A stretch of 64,000 nucleotides of DNA, from assembly GCA_963733885.1 (NCBI GenBank), contig CAVTES010000003.1, positions 1-64,000 of the forward strand, given 5' to 3'. The DNA is from JACVRW01 sp963733885. Its GTDB lineage: Bacteria > Actinomycetota > Thermoleophilia > Solirubrobacterales > Thermoleophilaceae. Below, one piece after another: positions 16,315 through 23,255 of this stretch (the first letter of the stretch is position 1; the number at the start of each line of letters is the position of its first letter). The translations under genes and the position numbers were made by a program. The notes beneath the pieces are model-generated. The model was given only the letters and a program-made list of their open reading frames with translations. It was not told the origin of the DNA and did not search any database.

Positions 16315-16800
16315 GTGCCCTTGCCGTCCGCAACACGTCAGAAGAAGAACTCGTCCGCGACACGCAGAAGGAAGTCCAAGCCGGCGAAGGCGAAGCCGGC
16401 GGAGGACGCCTTCTGCCCGCACTGCCACCTGCTAATCGAGCGCAAGGTAGGCGACGATTGGCCCCAGGAGCCGCTTCGGTGCCCGCACTGCCGGCTGCTC
16501 GTCGGCACGGGACGCGCCCGCCCGACGCCGTCCGCAGAGCCCGGCGCGCGGGGCAGCGCCGCCGGCGTCTTCGCCCACGAGGCGAAGCGCGCGAGCGGCG
16601 ACGCCGACACCTCGAAGGAGGACGTGCGGAAGGCGATCAGGAAGGTCGCCGAGGACTCCGGGCAGCGTCCCGAGCGCCTGCTGATGGTCGACTACCAGCA
16701 GCGTGCCTCCGACGACGAGAAGCTTCCCGCCCTGAGCGACGTGTTCGCCGCGTACGGGAGCTGGAAGCGAGCCCGCCGGGCGGCAGCCGAGTCGGCCTAG
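16315..16800 (+). CDS. Zinc-ribbon protein with homing-endonuclease-associated repeat-like C-terminus
   Basis: A 161-aa basic protein. The first 30 residues are Lys/Arg-rich. Next come two CxxC knuckles (FCPHCHLL, RCPHCRLL) forming one zinc ribbon, then a charged linker. The C-terminal 60 residues (from EDVRKAIRKVAEDSGQRPE to AAYGSWKRARRA) resemble the HNR helix-turn repeat, whose hallmark is an aromatic-GSW-x-A tail. This architecture suggests DNA binding. No nuclease motif is present. The start is uncertain between GTG 16315 and TTG 16321. Confidence 0.7.
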   Translation: MPLPSATRQKKNSSATRRRKSKPAKAKPAEDAFCPHCHLLIERKVGDDWPQEPLRCPHCRLLVGTGRARPTPSAEPGARGSAAGVFAHEAKRASGDADTSKEDVRKAIRKVAEDSGQRPERLLMVDYQQRASDDEKLPALSDVFAAYGSWKRARRAAAESA

Positions 16801-16918
16801 CCGCTCGGCGGCCGGCCCGCCCGGATACGAGGGCCGATCGCGTAGTGCGGCAAGCGCTCGGCTCGGCCGAGTGCGCGCCGAGCGACTCGCCCCCGCGGCA
16901 GGTAAAGTGCCGCCCGCG

Positions 16919-17404
16919 ATGGAATGGCTCTTCGTCATCGCCCCGTTTCTCGTGCTGGGGATCGGGGTTCTTTTCGTCGCGTTCTCCGGGGGCCCCGGCG
17001 GCGCGCGCGAGGCCTACCTCACCGGCGGCCGGCGGTCCTTCCCGATCATCATCCTCGCGATTTACATCGCGCTCGGCATCGCCGTGCCGGCCGCCGTGAT
17101 CGCCGCCCGCGGCGAGGCCGAGGGAGGCGTCGGCAGCCTCCGGACCGAGCCTGCGAACGCGCAGCTCGAGAACGGCAAGGAGCTCTTCATCGCCACCTGC
17201 AAGAGCTGCCACAACCTCGACGCCGTTCAGGCGACCGGGGTCACCGGGCCCGACCTCGACGAGCTCGGCGGGCTCGACCGCGAGCGCGTTCTGAACGCCA
17301 TCGAGAACGGCGGCACGGGCCAGGGCCGCATGCCCGCGGGCCTGCTTCAGGGCCAGGACGCCGAGGACGTGGCGGCGTACGTGGCGCGGGTCGCGGGCCA
17401 GTAG
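16919..17404 (+). CDS. Membrane-anchored c-type cytochrome
   Basis: A 161-aa protein with two N-terminal membrane helices (WLFVIAPFLVLGIGVLFVAF and FPIIILAIYIALGIAVPAAV). A class I cytochrome c domain follows: heme motif CKSCH, then GVTGPDLDELGG, and the Met ligand in GRMPAGL. It probably carries electrons on the outer face of the membrane, for example to a terminal oxidase. The start ATG 16919 lies 10 nt after a -10-like TAAAGT with no Shine-Dalgarno, so the mRNA may be leaderless. Confidence 0.88.
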   Translation: MEWLFVIAPFLVLGIGVLFVAFSGGPGGAREAYLTGGRRSFPIIILAIYIALGIAVPAAVIAARGEAEGGVGSLRTEPANAQLENGKELFIATCKSCHNLDAVQATGVTGPDLDELGGLDRERVLNAIENGGTGQGRMPAGLLQGQDAEDVAAYVARVAGQ

Positions 17405-17486
17405 ATCCCGGGTCCCAAGCAAGCTGCACTTTCCGGCTTTTTGTTCCGTCCGGTGGATGCGCTCTGCTGCTAGCATGGCCGCGTCC

Positions 17487-17616
17487 ATCCAAGCCGAAGC
17501 TCCGCCCGGCAGCGGGGCGTGGGGGACCCAGATGGCCGCAGGGCCGGGGGCGAATCGCGATGCCTCGCGAAGCGCGACTCTTTCAGCGCGAGCCCGTCAG
17601 CTAACCCCGCAGGCGA
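17487..17616 (+). promoter_or_regulatory. c-di-AMP riboswitch (ydaO-yuaA class), copy 1
   Basis: The aptamer shows the class signature GCGGGGCGTGGGGGACCCA, a mid block GGGGGCGAAT, and the conserved 3' core CTCTTTCAGCGCGAGCCCG followed by TCAGCTAACCCCGCAGGCG. The core is nearly identical to copy 2 at 37260-37385. It ends 15 nt before the ATG of the 136-aa membrane protein. This riboswitch class normally turns expression off when c-di-AMP is high. A -10-like TAGCAT is at 17471-17476. Confidence 0.92.
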
Positions 17617-17631
17617 GAAGAGAGAGAGCCG

Positions 17632-18042
17632 ATGTCGACAGCCGGTGCCCGCGCTCTGCGGGAGGATGACAACGGAATGAGTCGCGAGGCGGTCCTGCTC
17701 CAGTGGGAGCGCAAGATCGAGGACGCCGAGCGTCGGGAGAGCGGCCGTTTCGAGAGCGGGTCCGACGAAGACGGGCCGCTCGCCGAAGCCGTCCCGCTCC
17801 GGCCCGCCGAGGACGCGACCAGCCCGGAGCCGCGCCGCTTCGAGCGGAGCGCGCCGTCGCCCGCGGGCCCTGCCCCGACGGCAGAGCGCCGCGCCGTCAC
17901 CATCGCAGGCCAGGCCCAGCCGGCGCGCCGGCGCCGGTCGGTGGTCGAGGCACAGATGGCCCAGCCTGACCGGATCGCCCTCTGGGCGTTCCTGCTGGGC
18001 CTCTTCCTGGTGGCGGTGGCCGCCGGGACCGCGCACGCGTAG
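17632..18042 (+). CDS. Riboswitch-controlled protein with one C-terminal membrane segment
   Basis: A 136-aa protein of unknown function. Residues 1-110 are polar, with an early helix (REAVLLQWERKIEDAERRES), a proline-rich middle and an Arg cluster (PARRRRSVVEAQ). Residues 112-136 form one hydrophobic segment (IALWAFLLGLFLVAVAAGT) that ends in AHA at the stop codon. It could be tail-anchored. The end also resembles a long signal peptide whose mature part is missing. Control by c-di-AMP points to cell-wall or osmotic functions, since the other riboswitch copy here controls a wall hydrolase. Confidence 0.75.
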   Translation: MSTAGARALREDDNGMSREAVLLQWERKIEDAERRESGRFESGSDEDGPLAEAVPLRPAEDATSPEPRRFERSAPSPAGPAPTAERRAVTIAGQAQPARRRRSVVEAQMAQPDRIALWAFLLGLFLVAVAAGTAHA

Positions 18043-18079
18043 GCCGCGCAGGCACACCCGAGAACGACCGGTCTCAATT

Positions 18080-18100
18080 GGCGTATTTCTCACGCCTTTT
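18080..18100 (+). terminator. Weak terminator hairpin
   Basis: GGCGT (18080-18084) pairs with ACGCC (18092-18096), followed by TTTT. The 5-bp stem is short. It lies 38 nt after the membrane-protein stop, before the next promoter. Confidence 0.4.
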
Positions 18101-18105
18101 CCGCC

Positions 18106-18124
18106 TATACTTACGGCCTGTAAG
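18106..18124 (+). promoter_or_regulatory. -10 box and palindrome before the AhpD-like gene
   Basis: TATACT (18106-18111) overlaps the dyad CTTAC-GGCCT-GTAAG (18110-18124), which would cover the transcription start. HxlR regulators bind such short dyads, and an hxlR-type gene follows, so this is a plausible operator. Confidence 0.5.
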
Positions 18125-18150
18125 CATGAGCGGAAAGTGAAAGCAGCGCG

Positions 18151-18714
18151 ATGAAGACGAAGGAGAGCAGGTTCCAGGTACACGATGAGCTCACCGCCCC
18201 AGAGCGGAGCGTCCCGATCCTCAAGGGCGCCCTGGCGGGCGGCGGCCAGCTCCCCAACTTCATCGGCGTGCTCGCCGGCTCCCCGGCCGTGCTCCGCGCG
18301 TACGCCCGCTTCCGCTCCGAGCTCCGGAACGGTGCGCTGCCTTACGCGACCCAGCAGCGCATCGCGCTCGCGGTCGCCGAGCACCAGGGCAGCGAGTACG
18401 GGCTCTCGACGCTCCAGCGCACCGCCCGCGACTGCGGCCTGGGGCTGGACGAGATCGCGCTGGCGCGAGAGTTCGACTCGCGCGACGAGCGCGAGGCCGC
18501 TCTACTGCGCTTCGTGAAGGCGCTGCTCGAGTCGGACGGGGCGCCGCCGCGGCACAAGCACGAGGAGGCGCTCGAGGCGGGCTGGGCCGACGAGCAGGTC
18601 CTGGAGGCGATCGCCCACGTGGCTCTGGCCACCTTCGGCAACCTCGTCACACGCGCGGGGGACGTTCCACGCGACGGGTCGACCGAAGACTCTCGCCTGC
18701 AGCAGGCCGCCTGA
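18151..18714 (+). CDS. AhpD/CMD-family protein lacking the redox cysteines
   Basis: A 187-aa alpha-helical protein of the carboxymuconolactone decarboxylase/AhpD family. The core block reads IALAVAEHQGSEYGLSTLQR, where active family members have GCxYCxxxH. Here Ser and Gly replace both cysteines and the following His is absent, so thiol peroxidase activity is not expected. The scaffold (PYATQQRIALAV, ARDCGLGLDEI, ALLRFVKALLE) is intact. It is separated by 41 bp from an HxlR regulator and probably forms a stress-response pair with it. Its role may be structural or sensory. Confidence 0.8.
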   Translation: MKTKESRFQVHDELTAPERSVPILKGALAGGGQLPNFIGVLAGSPAVLRAYARFRSELRNGALPYATQQRIALAVAEHQGSEYGLSTLQRTARDCGLGLDEIALAREFDSRDEREAALLRFVKALLESDGAPPRHKHEEALEAGWADEQVLEAIAHVALATFGNLVTRAGDVPRDGSTEDSRLQQAA

Positions 18715-18755
18715 TGCCCTCGTATGTCCGCGTCGTCTCCGGGTACGATTACAAC

Positions 18756-19103
18756 ATGGCCGAACAGGCCACCGCGGAAGACAATCCGGTCGCCGCGCGG
18801 CGTGAGAGTTGTTGCTCGGCATACCACGCGGCGATAGAGCTGATCGGGAAGCGCTGGACCGGCGCCATCGTCTTCGTCCTGCTGGACGGCCCACTGCGCT
18901 TCTCCGAGGTGAAGGTCCTGGTGCCCGACCTTTCGGACCGCCTCCTGTCCGAGCGCCTGAAGGAGCTCGAGGGGGAGGGGATCGTCGAGCGCCGCGCGAG
19001 CGAGGGCGTTCCGATCCGCATCGAGTACGTCCTCACCGAGAAGGGTCGCGGGCTGGAGCCCGCCGTGCGGTCGTTGAAGGTCTGGGCGCGCTCCTGGCTG
19101 TAG
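18756..19103 (+). CDS. HxlR-family transcriptional regulator
   Basis: A 115-aa winged-helix regulator. The N-terminal Cys-Cys pair (RESCCSAYHAAIELIGKRWT) is the typical HxlR entry with a potential redox-sensing cysteine. The recognition region is RFSEVKVLVPDLSDRLLSER, and the wing is EYVLTEKGRGLEP. ATG 18756 lies 6 nt after a -10-like TACGAT (18744-18749), which suggests a leaderless transcript of its own. It probably controls itself and the AhpD-like gene. Confidence 0.9.
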   Translation: MAEQATAEDNPVAARRESCCSAYHAAIELIGKRWTGAIVFVLLDGPLRFSEVKVLVPDLSDRLLSERLKELEGEGIVERRASEGVPIRIEYVLTEKGRGLEPAVRSLKVWARSWL

Positions 19104-19157
19104 CTGGCTAGCCTTCCCGGCTCCGCCGACCCTCAGACTCGCCCAAGGAGCCCGCGA

Positions 19158-20513
19158 ATGGCCGATCAGCCGCCCCGGACAGCCGATGACATCAAGTCGT
19201 TCGTCGACGACAAAGGCATCCGCTTCGTCCGCCTCTGGTTCACCGACATCCTCGGCCAGCTGAAGAGCTTCTCCATCAACGCCCAGGAGCTCGACGACGC
19301 CTTCGAGGGCGGCATGGGCTTCGACGGCTCCTCGATCACCGGCTTCAACGCGATCGAGGAGTCGGACATGATCGCGATGCCCGATCCGGAGACGTTCAAC
19401 GTGCTCCCGTGGCGGCCGGAGGACAAGGGCGTTGCGCGCATGTTCTGCGACGTCGTCACTCCGAGCCGTGAGCCCTACGAGGGCGACCCGCGGCACGTGC
19501 TGCGCCGCACGCTCGAGCGCGCCGAGCAGATGGGCTTCTCGAACTTCTACGTCGGCCCCGAGCTCGAGTACTTCTACTTCAGGGGCGCCAAGACCGAAAA
19601 CGGCGCGGCGCCGGAGATCCTCGACGAGGGCGGCTACTTCGACCTGACCACGCTTGACGCCGGCTCCGACGTGCGGCGCGAGACAGTCCTGGCGCTCGAG
19701 CAGCTCGGCATCCACGTGGAGTACACCCACCACGAGGTGGGCCCGTCGCAGCACGAGATCGACATGCGCTACGCCGACGCGCTCAAGATGGCGGACGACT
19801 GCATGACGTATCGCATCACGGTCAAGGAGTACGCCATGAAGTACGGCTGGCACGCCACCTTCATGCCGAAGCCGCTGTTCGGCGAGAACGGCTCGGGGAT
19901 GCATACGCACCAGTCCCTCTTCCGCGAGTCGAGCAACGCCTTCTACGACGCGAACGACCAGTACTTCCTGTCCGACACCGGCAAGGCGTTCATCGCCGGT
20001 CAGCTCAAGCACGCGCGCGAGGTCACCTCGGTGTTCGCGCAGTGGGTGAACTCCTACAAGCGTCTGGTGCCGGGCTTCGAGGCGCCGGTCTACTGCGCCT
20101 GGTCGCGCCGCAACCGGTCCGCGCTCGTGCGGGTGCCGCTCTACCACCCCGGGAAGGAGCAGGCCACCCGGATGGAGCTGCGCTGCCCGGATCCCGCCTG
20201 CAACCCCTACCTCACGTTCGCGATCCTGCTCGCTGCCGGCCTGGAGGGCATCGAGAAGGGCTACGAGCTGCCCGAGCCGATGGAGAAGAACCTGTACCAC
20301 ATCAGCCCGGAGGAGCGGAAGCGCCTCGGGATCGAGCAGCTGCCCGAGACGCTCGGCGAGGCGATCGAGCTGACCGCGGAGTCGGAGCTCGTGCTGCGCA
20401 CCTTCGGCGAGCACATCTTCAACCGCTATGTGGAGATCAAGCGGCAGGAGTGGGAGGACTACCGCGTTCAGGTGACGCAGTGGGAGCTAGACCGCTACCT
20501 GTCGATTCTGTAG
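19158..20513 (+). CDS. glnA: Glutamine synthetase type I
   Basis: A 451-aa GSI that makes glutamine from glutamate, ammonia and ATP. It has the N-terminal beta-grasp Asp loop (FDGSSITGF), the Glu metal site (GPELEYFYF), the HEVGPSQHEID block, the ATP region MPKPLFGENGSGMHTHQS, and the glutamate-binding NRSALVRVP. The usual adenylylation loop NLYDLPPEE is here NLYHISPEER: Tyr remains but the surrounding motif differs. The length also fits GSI-alpha, which is not adenylylated but feedback-inhibited. Start ATG 19158 has AAGGAG upstream. Confidence 0.95.
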   Translation: MADQPPRTADDIKSFVDDKGIRFVRLWFTDILGQLKSFSINAQELDDAFEGGMGFDGSSITGFNAIEESDMIAMPDPETFNVLPWRPEDKGVARMFCDVVTPSREPYEGDPRHVLRRTLERAEQMGFSNFYVGPELEYFYFRGAKTENGAAPEILDEGGYFDLTTLDAGSDVRRETVLALEQLGIHVEYTHHEVGPSQHEIDMRYADALKMADDCMTYRITVKEYAMKYGWHATFMPKPLFGENGSGMHTHQSLFRESSNAFYDANDQYFLSDTGKAFIAGQLKHAREVTSVFAQWVNSYKRLVPGFEAPVYCAWSRRNRSALVRVPLYHPGKEQATRMELRCPDPACNPYLTFAILLAAGLEGIEKGYELPEPMEKNLYHISPEERKRLGIEQLPETLGEAIELTAESELVLRTFGEHIFNRYVEIKRQEWEDYRVQVTQWELDRYLSIL

Positions 20514-20590
20514 CGACCCAGTAGGATCTCGCCACCGGGCGCAGGTCAGTGACAAGTCAAGCGGGGGCCACACGGTAGAAAGGCCACTGC

Positions 20591-23098
20591 ATGTCCGAAC
20601 GCCGTTCGATCTTCGCCCGCCCGGTCGGCTCCCGCGCCAAGTGGGTCGTGTTCGCGATCTGGCTGGTCGGCATCTTCATCGCCGCCGGCCCCGCGAACCT
20701 GCCCGGCAAGTTCACCGACGCGGAGGAGAACGAGTCCACCTCGTTCCTGCCCGGGGACGCCGAGTCCACCAAGGCGCTCGAGGCCGCCGAGGAGCTGCAG
20801 GGCGGCGAGCTCGCGCCGGCGGTAATCGTCTACCGGCGCGAGGCGGGGCTCACCCCGGCGGACCGGCAGAAGATCGTCGAGGACGTCCAGCGCCTGACCG
20901 AGCGGCGGTTCCCGGGCGTCGTTCCCGACGGGGCCACCGCCGCGGCGGGCGGCCAGGAGGGCGGCGCCCAGCAGGGACCGGCCGGCGGCGCCGGCCAGGC
21001 ACCGGAGGGCGGCGCGGGGCAGGCCGAGGGTTGCGGCGGTCCGACCACGCCGATCCCGGGCCAGCCCGCGGACTACGCGCCGTTCGTCGGACCGCTGTGC
21101 TCGGAGGACGGCAAGGCCGCCATCGTGACCGCGTACCTGAAGGGCGACGGGGAAGGCGACACGATCCTCGACCCGATCGAGTTCTGGCGGGACACCGTGT
21201 CGGATCCGGGCGGCGGCCTCGAGGTGAAGATCACCGGCGGCGCCGGCTACGCCGCGGATGCAATCGAGGTCTTCGAGAGCATCAACGGCACGCTGCTGCT
21301 GGCGGCGGTTTCGCTGGTGATCTTCCTGCTGATCCTGATCTACCGCTCGCCGATCTTCCTGTTCATCCCGCTCGCGGCGATCATCTTCGCCGAGATGCTC
21401 GCGCGCTCGATCGGCTACGGGCTCTCCGAGCTGGGCGTGACGATCAACGGCCAGTCCAGCGCGATCATGTCGATCATGGTGCTGGGCGCCGGCACCGACT
21501 ACGCGCTCCTGATCGTCGCGAGGTACCGCGAGGAGCTACACGACACGCTGGACCGGCACGAGGCGGCGAGGGCGGCGATGGCCTCCGCCGGCCCCGCGGT
21601 GTTCGCCTCCGCCGCGACCGTGATCGCCGCGCTGCTGTGCCTCTCCATCGCCAAGGTCAACGGCACGTCGGGCATGGGCCCGATCGTCGCGATGGGCGTG
21701 GCGTGCGCGGCCCTCTCGATGCTGACGCTGCTGCCCGCCCTCCTCACGATCTTCGGCCGCCGGGCGTTCTGGCCGTTCGTGCCGCACACACCTGACTGGG
21801 AGCTTGCCAAGCAGCTCCCGTCCGGAGGCGTCGGCCGGCGAATCGTGGATGGCCCGACCGTGGCCGCCACGCTTCCGGTGATCGGCGCCGCGCTGTTGGT
21901 ACTGATCTTGCTCCCGCTGGTCCTGCTGAACGCGGCGCTGCGCGGCCTGGTCGCGCTCGTCACCGCCGGACGCGCGAAGTTCCCTTCGCTGATCGTCGGG
22001 CCGCTCGACCGCGCCGTCTTCAAGCCCTACGAGGTGCGCCGCACCAAGCACGAACACCTGGCTGACGCCACGCACGGCTTCTGGAAGCGGGTCGGCGACC
22101 GCGTGGCGCAGGGGCCCAGGCGAGTAGCGATCGGGTCGGTCGCGGTCCTGCTGGTGTTGTGCGCCGGCCTCTTCTTCTTCTCAACGGACCTGACCACCAA
22201 CGACAGCTACCGGACCGAGGTGGAGTCCGTGGAGGGACAGGACCTGCTGGCCCAGAGCTTCCCCTCGGGGGCCAGCTTGCCGGCAGACGTGATCGTGCGC
22301 GACCCGGCCGACGTGCCGGCCGTGACGCGTGCACTCGAGCAAGCGCCCGGGGTGGAGTCCGTCTCGCCGCCGGTCGCCCAGGGCGATGACGGCGTCCTGG
22401 TGCAGGCCACGCTCGAGCTCCCGCCCTACTCGACCGAGGCCTTCGACCTGGTCGAGCCGATCCGCGAACGGGCGCAGGAGGCCGCGCCCGACACCCTGGT
22501 CGGCGGCCCGACCGCTGTGGAGTTCGACGTTCGCGAGGCGGCTGCCTGGGACTCCACGGTGATCCCGCCGATCGTGCTCGCGGTCGTGTTCCTTATCCTC
22601 GTGCTGCTGCTGCGCGCTGTGGTCGCCCCGCTGATCCTGATCGGCACGGTGATCCTCAGCTTCTTGGCCGCGCTCGGCGTGGGGTACTTCGCCTTCGACG
22701 TCATCTTCGACTTCCCCGGCTCGGACCCGTCGCTGCCGCTCTTCGCGTTCGTGTTCCTCGTCGCCCTCGGGGTCGACTACAACATCTTCCTGGTTGCCCG
22801 TGCCCGCGAGGAGACGCTGAAGCACGGCACGCGCGAGGGGATCCTGCGCGCCCTCGCGGTGACCGGCGGCGTGATCACGAGCGCCGGGATCGTCCTTGCT
22901 GGGACGTTCTCGGTCCTGGCCGTCCTGCCGCTCGTGTTCCTCACCGAGATCGGTTTCGTCGTCGCCTTCGGCGTGCTGCTCGACACCTTCCTGGTGCGCA
23001 GCGTGCTGGTTCCGGCGCTCGTGCTCGAGACGGGTCCGAAGGTGTGGTGGCCCTCAGCGCTCGCGAAGCGCGAGCAGAGGGAGCCGGCCCAGGTCTAG
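20591..23098 (+). CDS. MMPL-family RND transporter
   Basis: An 835-aa membrane transporter with two halves of about six helices. Each half carries the proton-relay Asp-Tyr motif of the family: GAGTDYALLIVARYREEL and ALGVDYNIFLVARAREE. The first outer loop contains a long Gly/Ala/Gln-rich low-complexity stretch near residues 117-150, which is unusual. MMPL proteins export lipids, siderophores or drugs using the proton gradient. No regulator is adjacent. Confidence 0.9.
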   Translation: MSERRSIFARPVGSRAKWVVFAIWLVGIFIAAGPANLPGKFTDAEENESTSFLPGDAESTKALEAAEELQGGELAPAVIVYRREAGLTPADRQKIVEDVQRLTERRFPGVVPDGATAAAGGQEGGAQQGPAGGAGQAPEGGAGQAEGCGGPTTPIPGQPADYAPFVGPLCSEDGKAAIVTAYLKGDGEGDTILDPIEFWRDTVSDPGGGLEVKITGGAGYAADAIEVFESINGTLLLAAVSLVIFLLILIYRSPIFLFIPLAAIIFAEMLARSIGYGLSELGVTINGQSSAIMSIMVLGAGTDYALLIVARYREELHDTLDRHEAARAAMASAGPAVFASAATVIAALLCLSIAKVNGTSGMGPIVAMGVACAALSMLTLLPALLTIFGRRAFWPFVPHTPDWELAKQLPSGGVGRRIVDGPTVAATLPVIGAALLVLILLPLVLLNAALRGLVALVTAGRAKFPSLIVGPLDRAVFKPYEVRRTKHEHLADATHGFWKRVGDRVAQGPRRVAIGSVAVLLVLCAGLFFFSTDLTTNDSYRTEVESVEGQDLLAQSFPSGASLPADVIVRDPADVPAVTRALEQAPGVESVSPPVAQGDDGVLVQATLELPPYSTEAFDLVEPIRERAQEAAPDTLVGGPTAVEFDVREAAAWDSTVIPPIVLAVVFLILVLLLRAVVAPLILIGTVILSFLAALGVGYFAFDVIFDFPGSDPSLPLFAFVFLVALGVDYNIFLVARAREETLKHGTREGILRALAVTGGVITSAGIVLAGTFSVLAVLPLVFLTEIGFVVAFGVLLDTFLVRSVLVPALVLETGPKVWWPSALAKREQREPAQV

Positions 23099-23164
23099 TT
23101 TCGGCGGCTGGAGCAGCCTGGCGGGCCTCTCGGCGCGTGAGCTTGCCGTGCGCTGACGGGGCAC

Positions 23165-23197
23165 GTCAGCGAAATGTCAGCGAAATGTCAGCGGGTC
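23165..23197 (+). repeat. Three tandem 11-bp direct repeats
   Basis: GTCAGCGAAAT is repeated exactly at 23165-23175 and 23176-23186, then partially (GTCAGCGGGTC) at 23187-23197. It lies 59-91 bp before the MFS-cNMP gene, one helical turn per repeat, as for a multimeric regulator site. Confidence 0.65.
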
Positions 23198-23255
23198 GTG
23201 ATCTGCTGCTCGGCACACCCACCAGACGGCTTCGCAAGGGGACCCCAGCAGAGAT

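Noticed and set aside
17405..17460. T-rich run GGCTTTTTG after cytochrome c as a terminator
   Set aside because: Only about 4 bp of stem can be formed before the T tract, too weak to call.
18342..20414. 690-aa minus-strand ORF opposite glutamine synthetase
   Set aside because: It is antisense to glnA, and the translation has no domain; long shadow ORFs are expected at this GC content.
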